A DNA stretch of 64,000 nucleotides from Epiperipatus broadwayi (Eukaryota > Onychophora > Udeonychophora > Euonychophora > Peripatidae): the NCBI GenBank assembly GCA_028023455.1, contig JAQFVV010000555.1, positions 1-64,000 of the forward strand, read 5' to 3'. Positions 57,691 to 64,000 of the stretch are shown piece by piece. The position numbers and the translations under genes were made by a program. The stretch's first letter is position 1. Each line of letters starts with the position of its first letter. Below the pieces are notes generated by a model. That model was not told the origin of the DNA and made no database searches. It saw only the letters and a list, made by a program, of their open reading frames with translations.

Positions 57691-59775
57691 ACGTCCAGAA
57701 ATTGTATAAACAAATTTCAGATACATTGATTTATACTATTTAATGGTAAATAAAATTGGAAAAAAAATTTTTTTATTAATATTAAAAAATTGTTTAAAAT
57801 AAAGCAACACCTTTATCTTTTAAATACTTAATTGTAATTTCAAAATGGTTTATGATGTATTTAAATCAATCTGCTGTACAAATTTTAAACTCTATATTTT
57901 CTAACAACATCAATGAAAGAAAGCTTGCTCAAGGAGTAAGTTAACTATTTTATTCTTTTCATTTATTGGCATATATGAATTGTTCAAATATATAACTTAC
58001 AATGATGGTATTACTTTCATTTAAATTGGACACTAACCCATAAATATATTTAAATATACGACAGTTAATAATAATCCTTTATGTAGTATACCTATAACAA
58101 TGACTATATTACAATGCAGAGAAAAAAATGAGTTTAATAAAAACTCAGTTACTGACTAATAAATACACAAACTGCCATTTACTGAAGCGTGCGTGCATAT
58201 ATGGGTAAAATAAACTGCCTAAAAAGAGAAAAAAATAATTTATGCATGTTATTAATATTATTAAATATTTACTTTATAATACATAAAAGAAAAATAAATT
58301 ATACTGTAAAGGAAAAATGCCATGGATATGCAAAAGAATTTGAATTGAATTTTGGAATTAATAATATTTTACAAATTATAATTAAAAATATACAAAATGT
58401 AGATAGAGAGAGAAAGAGACAAGCTGTTTTTTTTTATTTTATTTACATAAAAAAACATGACATAATGTAATGAAATGTATATCAACAACATATTTTAGAG
58501 AGAGTAAAAGTGGCTTTCTTTCAAAAAACATATTGTTGTAATGACACAAATGTCATATATTCCCTAGTTGGTAAAGGACATGTTTTAGAAAGAGTAATAG
58601 TGTTTTTCTTTCAAAAAACATATTATTGTAATGACACAAATGTCATATATTCCCTAGTTGGTAAAGTATATTTTGTTTAAAAACTGTGTTGTTTGAACAA
58701 CATCAATTTGGTATAAATAGATGAGAAACAAGCATTGAGGTATCATTATAAATACTATCATTCTAGTTGTAGGAGCCTAGTATTTTTCATTAGAGTACAG
58801 TCTTCTCTTGAAGTCATGTTGTCATGATCCATTCTGAAGACCATTTCTTATTTCATGATTAAAACTTTTATTGTACCATAAGCTGTATTTTACTGACTGT
58901 TTTTAAAGTATATCACAACACTCTAGTTACAACAGTTGATATTTCAATGAATTTATTTAAAAGAAATCAATCTGTTATGTGTGGTTAAAACAAGTAAAAA
59001 CCACATCAACTAAAACAATGTGGTAAATGCAGTTAAATCCTGAAATTAGTGCTGATGTTTGAAAAAACCAGCTCATGCAAGACCTCTATAATGTTGTTAA
59101 GGAAGAAAAAAAAAAGGGGTAGTGAATTATAAATGACTCAAGACTTACAGATAATATACCTCATAGAACATAACCAATGCTGCTGTATTTACTCTTTCTA
59201 ACATCATGAGTGTTCAAGAAGATGATGATCATGGAAATCTAAGGAAAAAACAATAAAATATTAAAAGAATGGTACCTGAAAAAAATGTCTAGTGACTCTT
59301 TCCCAAATTAATATGGTAATATCTTATCATTATAATTACCATATCACGTTAAAACTTGAACCATAACTTAAAAATTAAAATATCTTTCAATAATATATTT
59401 TTGCATATGTTTTGATAGTTGCTGTTATACAAGCAACAATTATATTCATTCATTCTTAATAAATTGTTATTTTTTTAAATTATTATTAATCCATTTAGTT
59501 TATGTGTGTAACTCAATCACAACATATGCTTTTTCAATCATATTCTGCATGATCCCCTTCCGCCAGATATATCAAACAATCTACTGGGGGACATGTTTGA
59601 TGGTTATAATAATTGATGATGATCATTTCTTTGAAGTTTTTCAAGAGTAAACTTTCATTGTAGAAGGTTTGGCATCTTTGAGTTTCTTTTTATGAAAACT
59701 GAAAAATAAATAAAATACTTCTGAGAGTACTTGTATTTTTAAATTATAAATCATCATCATCATCTCATTGGTTGA
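57691..59775. other. Gene-free region
   Basis: AT-rich. A frame at 58189-58470 (93 codons) is rich in I, K, N and F, with no recognisable domain, and is probably chance. A tandem duplication at 58488-58667 is listed separately. Confidence 0.45.
58488..58667 (+). repeat. 90-bp tandem duplication with internal hairpin
   Basis: Two adjacent 90-base copies (58488-58577 and 58578-58667) differ at only a few positions. Each contains ATGACACAAATGTCAT, a 6-bp inverted repeat, and TTCCCTAGTTGGTAAAG. Confidence 0.9.
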
Positions 59776-60135
<360 letters not shown>

Positions 60136-60138
<3 letters not shown>

Positions 60139-60562
60139 TGCAGAAAGGAGTTTGCTATTAACTGAAAGGAGACCATTTGATTCCTTGTGGAAGCCTTAAA
60201 GGAACTGAGCAGGGCAAATTCCTAATGTCCACCCCACATGTCTTGTCATTGCAGCTGTTATTACAATGTGATTATTCAAATAGTATATGAACATGGATGG
60301 GCTGCTCATCAACACACATTAGCCAGCATGGTGAGTTTATTGGCTTTTTAAATCCGAGTTTAAGAATATTTTTCAATATATACAATCATAATAGACAAAA
60401 ATAAATTGTGGCCCTTATTTCCAGGAGGCTGTAAAGTCACCAACCAAGGCTGGGATTGGTGGCGAAAGGTGGAGGGTGCTAAGAGTCCCCTGATTGCAGA
60501 CTCAGGCTGCCATTTGATGATGACTTTTTATTTAGGTACTTACAAATGCAAATGACTTTCAA
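60136..60562 (+). other. GC-balanced leader of the RTE element
   Basis: Less AT-rich than its surroundings, lying between the (TA)n tract and the LINE coding relic. It may be the element's 5' untranslated part (for example GGCGAAAGGTGGAGGGTGC). No start codon for the full endonuclease is preserved. Confidence 0.4.
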
Positions 60563-63393
60563 GTGAAGGAAGATTTTAAGAGTTATAAGAACTGTCTTAT
60601 ATTAAATGGGACATTATTGGACTTTGTGAGGTTAGAAAAAAAAAGTGAAGAAACAATTGCTTTAAAAAGTGGACATATACTCTACTATAAATGCACAAAT
60701 ATTGGAAATACAAATGGAATAGGATTCATTATAAATAAAAAAAGGAAGAATAACATTGTAGAGATTGATGGTGTATCAGTCAGAGTGGTAAGATTAGTTT
60801 TTCATTTTAATAGCAGATACCAAATGCAGATAATTCAGGTTTATGCTCCAACAAGTTCTCATAGTTATGAAGTTATAGAATATTTTTATATGGATGTACA
60901 AAATGCTTTTGATCAGATTAAACAACATTTTAAAATTGTTATGGGAGACTTTAATGCTAGAATTGGTAAACAAATGAAAGATGAAAATGATGTAGGTAGT
61001 TTTGGTTATGGTAATAGAATTGAGAGAGGACATAGACTTGTGGAGTTTGCAGAAAAAGAAAAACTTTATATTATCAATTTTTTTTTTTTGAGAAAAATGT
61101 TAAAAGGAAATGGACATGGAAACATACAAATGAAGATACAGCAGAATTGGATTATATTTTGACTAACCAAAAGTACATATTTCAAGATTGTAATGTTCTT
61201 AATAAATTTAACACAGGAAGTGATCACCCATTAGTAAGATGTAAGATACATGTTAATGCAAAACTAGAGAGACAAAAATTATTAAGAAAAACAATATTTA
61301 CAGTTGATATTCCTAATCTTCAGAAACATTCTAATGAATTTAAATTAGAACTTACAAATCGGTTTCAAGTATTAGTAGATTTTGAATATGATTCAGATTT
61401 GAATGTCATTAATAGGAAAATAAGTGGTACACTTTTAAAAACAGCAACAAAGATAGCTGTTAAAAAAAAAAACAGCAATTGACCTGTAAAATTTCTACTG
61501 AGACTAGAGAATTTATGAAGAAAAGATGGAATATGAGGATATACAACAATGATACATTAAAAATTATTGAATATCTCAAAGTTTGTAAAATGGTGTGGAA
61601 AAGAGTTGAAAATGATATAAGAAAGTATAACTGTGAACTAGCAAGGAAAGCTGTAGAAGAAAATAAAAGTCTAATGAGTGTAAAACAACATTTTGGGATT
61701 GGTAGGAAATTTATATCTGCAATAAGAAAAAAAGATGGAATTATTACTAAAAAGAGAGATGACATCATAAAATGTGTAGAATACTTCTATCAAGATTTGT
61801 ATAGTAATAAAGAACAAGTGCCTCCTTTAACATATTATATCTTCTGAATTGCCCAGAATTTTGAATGAGGAAGTGAGACATGCAATTAAGTTTATGAAGA
61901 AAAAGAAGGCTCTAGGATTATTATGATGGAATTGTAATTGATGTATTAAAAGAAGCAGGTGAAGAATTAGAAAAAAAATTTGCAAAGTTATATACCAAAT
62001 GTCTAAATGATAAAGTTGTACCAGATGATTGAAAGACTGCAGTATTAATATTAATATTTAAAAAAGGTGATAAAGATGATATTAGAAATTACAGACCTAT
62101 CAGTCTTTTATCAGTTTTATGCAAAATTTTTACTAAGATAATTACATCTCGTCTACAGAAAACACTTGATTTCCACCAACCAAGACAACAAGCTGGATTT
62201 AAAACTGGATTTAGTACAGTAGATCATATCCTGGTATTGAGAGAAATTATAAAAAGGACAAATGAATATGAGTTGCCATTATGCTTAGGATTTGTAGACT
62301 ATGAAATGGCATTTGATTCCATAAACATTTTTCAGTGATTAAAGCATTCGATCATCAAGGTGTAGATCCAGGATATTGTCAAATTGTGAAGAATATTTAT
62401 AAAAATGCAACAGCAACAATTAGATTGCATAATGGTAGTAGTTAATTGATATTGTGCTTTATGCAAAAAAGTGAAGCAATAATAGTAGGAAAATCAACAT
62501 TGAAAAGGGTGTAAGACAGGGTGACTTTCATATCTCCAAAACTTTTTAAAGGGGTGCTGCAAAGTATTTTGTGGATTGAAATGGAAAGCTAAAGGAGTGA
62601 AAATAAATGGAGATTATTTAAGTCATTTAGATTTTGCAGATGATGTAGTTGTTTTTGCAAATAATGCTTTAGACCTACAGGAAATGTTGCAGGAGTTGTC
62701 AGATAAAAGTAGGAAAGTAGGACTAAAGATATATGTTAAAAAAACTAAAGTAATATTTAATAGATTTTCTCAAAATATGAAAATAAAGATTGATTATGAT
62801 GAGTTAGAAGAAGTTAACAGTTATAATTACCTTGGTCAGATTATTAATACATATGGAAATATAATGGATTAAATTAATCATAGAATTAAACTTGTTTGGA
62901 GTGCTTTTGGTAGAAATAACTTGATACTAAAAGGAAATATGCCTATGTGTTTGAAAAGGGAGGTTTTTAATAAATGTGTTTTATCAGTTTTTGCTTATGG
63001 ATCTGTGACTTGGACACTTAATAAAAGAGCAATACAGAGACTTCAGACCACTCAAAGAAGTATGGAGAGATGCATGTTGGGAGTAAGAAGAAGGGATCGA
63101 AAATGCAATGTATGGGTAAGAGAATAAACAGATGTTACTGACCTCATTGAAAAATTAAAAGACTGAAGTGGAATTGGGCTGGACATATTGTTAGAAGAGA
63201 TGATAACAGATGGACAATTGAAATTTTAAACTGGATTCCAAGAGATTGTAAAAAACCCAGAAAGAGACCACATGTGAGATGGATGGATGAAATAAGAAAG
63301 TGTGCAAGGGTGATGTGGAAAAGAGAAGCTAAAGATAGGAAAAGATGGATTGAACTTGGAGAGACCTTCATCCTGCAGTGGATTAATAATTGA
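60563..63393 (+). pseudogene. RTE-clade LINE, decayed (endonuclease plus RT)
   Basis: Order of motifs: KWDIIGLCEVR (60604-60636, start of an APE-like endonuclease, followed by an A-run frameshift), IIQVYAPTSS, the catalytic GDFNARIG (about 60947), KWTWKHTNE and LDYILTNQK (after a T-run frameshift near 61078-61089), and GSDHPLVRCK, which ends the endonuclease. RT follows: IFKKGDKDDIRNYRPISLL, QQAGFKTGFSTVDHI, LGFVDYEMAFDSI (first catalytic D) and LDFADDVVVFANN (FADD at 62633-62644). The C-terminus has VFAYGSVTWTLNKR, RPHVRWMDEIRK and LGETFILQWINN, typical of RTE/BovB-like elements. Breaks include a shift in the A-run near 61461, TGA for an expected tryptophan at 62029, and several more stops. 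The coding end TGA at 63391 runs into (TA)n. Confidence 0.9.
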
Positions 63394-63394
63394 T

Positions 63395-63398
<4 letters not shown>

Positions 63399-63477
<79 letters not shown>
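63399..63477. repeat. (TA)n at the 3' end of the RTE element
   Basis: Pure TA starting six bases after the LINE stop codon. RTE elements often end in short tandem repeats, so it may be an expanded element tail. Confidence 0.9.
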
Positions 63478-63480
<3 letters not shown>

Positions 63481-63481
<1 letters not shown>

Positions 63482-63560
63482 CCTACACTCCCAACACCGC
63501 TCATATACACTACATGAGCGAAATGCCCAGGCGCTCAGTTCTACCAATGAATAGAACAAT
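63481..63560 (-). other. Hairpin patch after (TA)n
   Basis: CGCTCATATACACTACATGAGCG at about 63500-63522 is an inverted repeat with 7-bp arms, in a GC-balanced patch unlike its flanks. It looks like a fragment of a dispersed element, but no second copy is in the window. Confidence 0.4.
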
Positions 63561-64000
63561 ATAATAAAAGATATAATATAAAACTATTACTGAGACTCAT
63601 ATATTTAAGTTTATGTTCAGCTCAGCTCAGTGGGAGGCTATAGGCAGTTCTTAAGATACATGATAATAAATGAATAAAAGAAGAAATATTATAAAACATT
63701 CAATATAATGTAAAGTCCTTTGTTAATTAATTATATGATAAAGAATCATAATGTTTATTTGATACAGTCTATTAAAATATACTTTAAACTTAATTTCTTT
63801 CTTCATTCAAGTACAACATATATCAGCTTGCTAAAATTATATTCTTAAACAATTCTATTACTTGGCATATTATAATATACACATCTACTTTAATGCCAGT
63901 CAAGAAATAAATAATAAGATCTCAGGGAATATAATAAACACAGTTAAATTAATAAACTCCATTGCCCATAAGTTATAATTCTAAAATATGAGAAATATAT
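63561..64000. other. AT-rich window end, nothing recognised
   Basis: No gene, repeat or RNA recognised. Confidence 0.5.

Noticed and set aside
58189-58470. 93-codon frame
   Set aside because: Composition dominated by K, N, I and F as expected by chance; no domain and no upstream promoter signal.

Overview
The window is AT-rich nuclear DNA from an animal, most likely an invertebrate. It is dominated by mobile elements and simple repeats, and I find no convincing host protein-coding gene. The mix of a Ty3/Gypsy element, several Penelope-like elements (PLEs), an RTE-type LINE and very long (TA)n, (TTA)n and (CTAT)n arrays would fit a cephalopod or another mollusc. That assignment is an inference from texture, not a demonstrated fact.

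Layout. 1-7700: a Ty3/Gypsy LTR retrotransposon with two nearly identical, unusually long LTRs of about 1.76 kb; the left LTR is cut by the window start. Gag-protease ends on a textbook A AAA AAA slippery site, with pol in the -1 frame. A second break, in a nine-A run inside reverse transcriptase (RT), probably inactivates this copy. 8369-9235: the decayed 3' end of a non-RTE LINE. 12495-13185: two inverted fragments of a PLE. 13200-17100: first copy of a long non-coding repeat family. 17100-26480: gene-free AT-rich DNA with one MITE and one dispersed repeat. 26483-33743: second copy of the long repeat, split by a 2.5 kb insertion that is richer in GC. 34130-38432: third copy, inverted, so copies 2 and 3 face each other across two (TA)n tracts. 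38600-39444: remnant of a second PLE lineage. 39901-41661: a long, uninterrupted PLE frame of 586 codons. 41942-42342: a foldback element with tRNA-like arms, abutting a tRNA-Lys(CTT)-like pseudogene. 42703-44655: a palindromic tandem array (409 bp unit). 46775-46956: a second, half copy of the foldback element. 48730-49410: simple repeats. 50529-52192: a second palindromic array with a diverged unit of about 419 bp, homologous to the first. 52193-59770: mostly featureless. 60563-63393: a decayed RTE-clade LINE.

How it fits together. The elements are independent insertions of different age: a recent Gypsy copy, a PLE with an intact frame, and older relics. Two themes recur. First, many element boundaries coincide with (TA)n tracts. 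Second, inverted (foldback) arrangements occur at four scales: the 150 bp MITE, the 320 bp hairpin, the two arrays of 1.7-2.0 kb, and the inverted pair of 4-7 kb repeat copies.

The least explained objects are the three-copy long repeat with conserved hairpins and the two homologous palindromic arrays. All coordinates and alignments were made by eye, so repeat ends are approximate.
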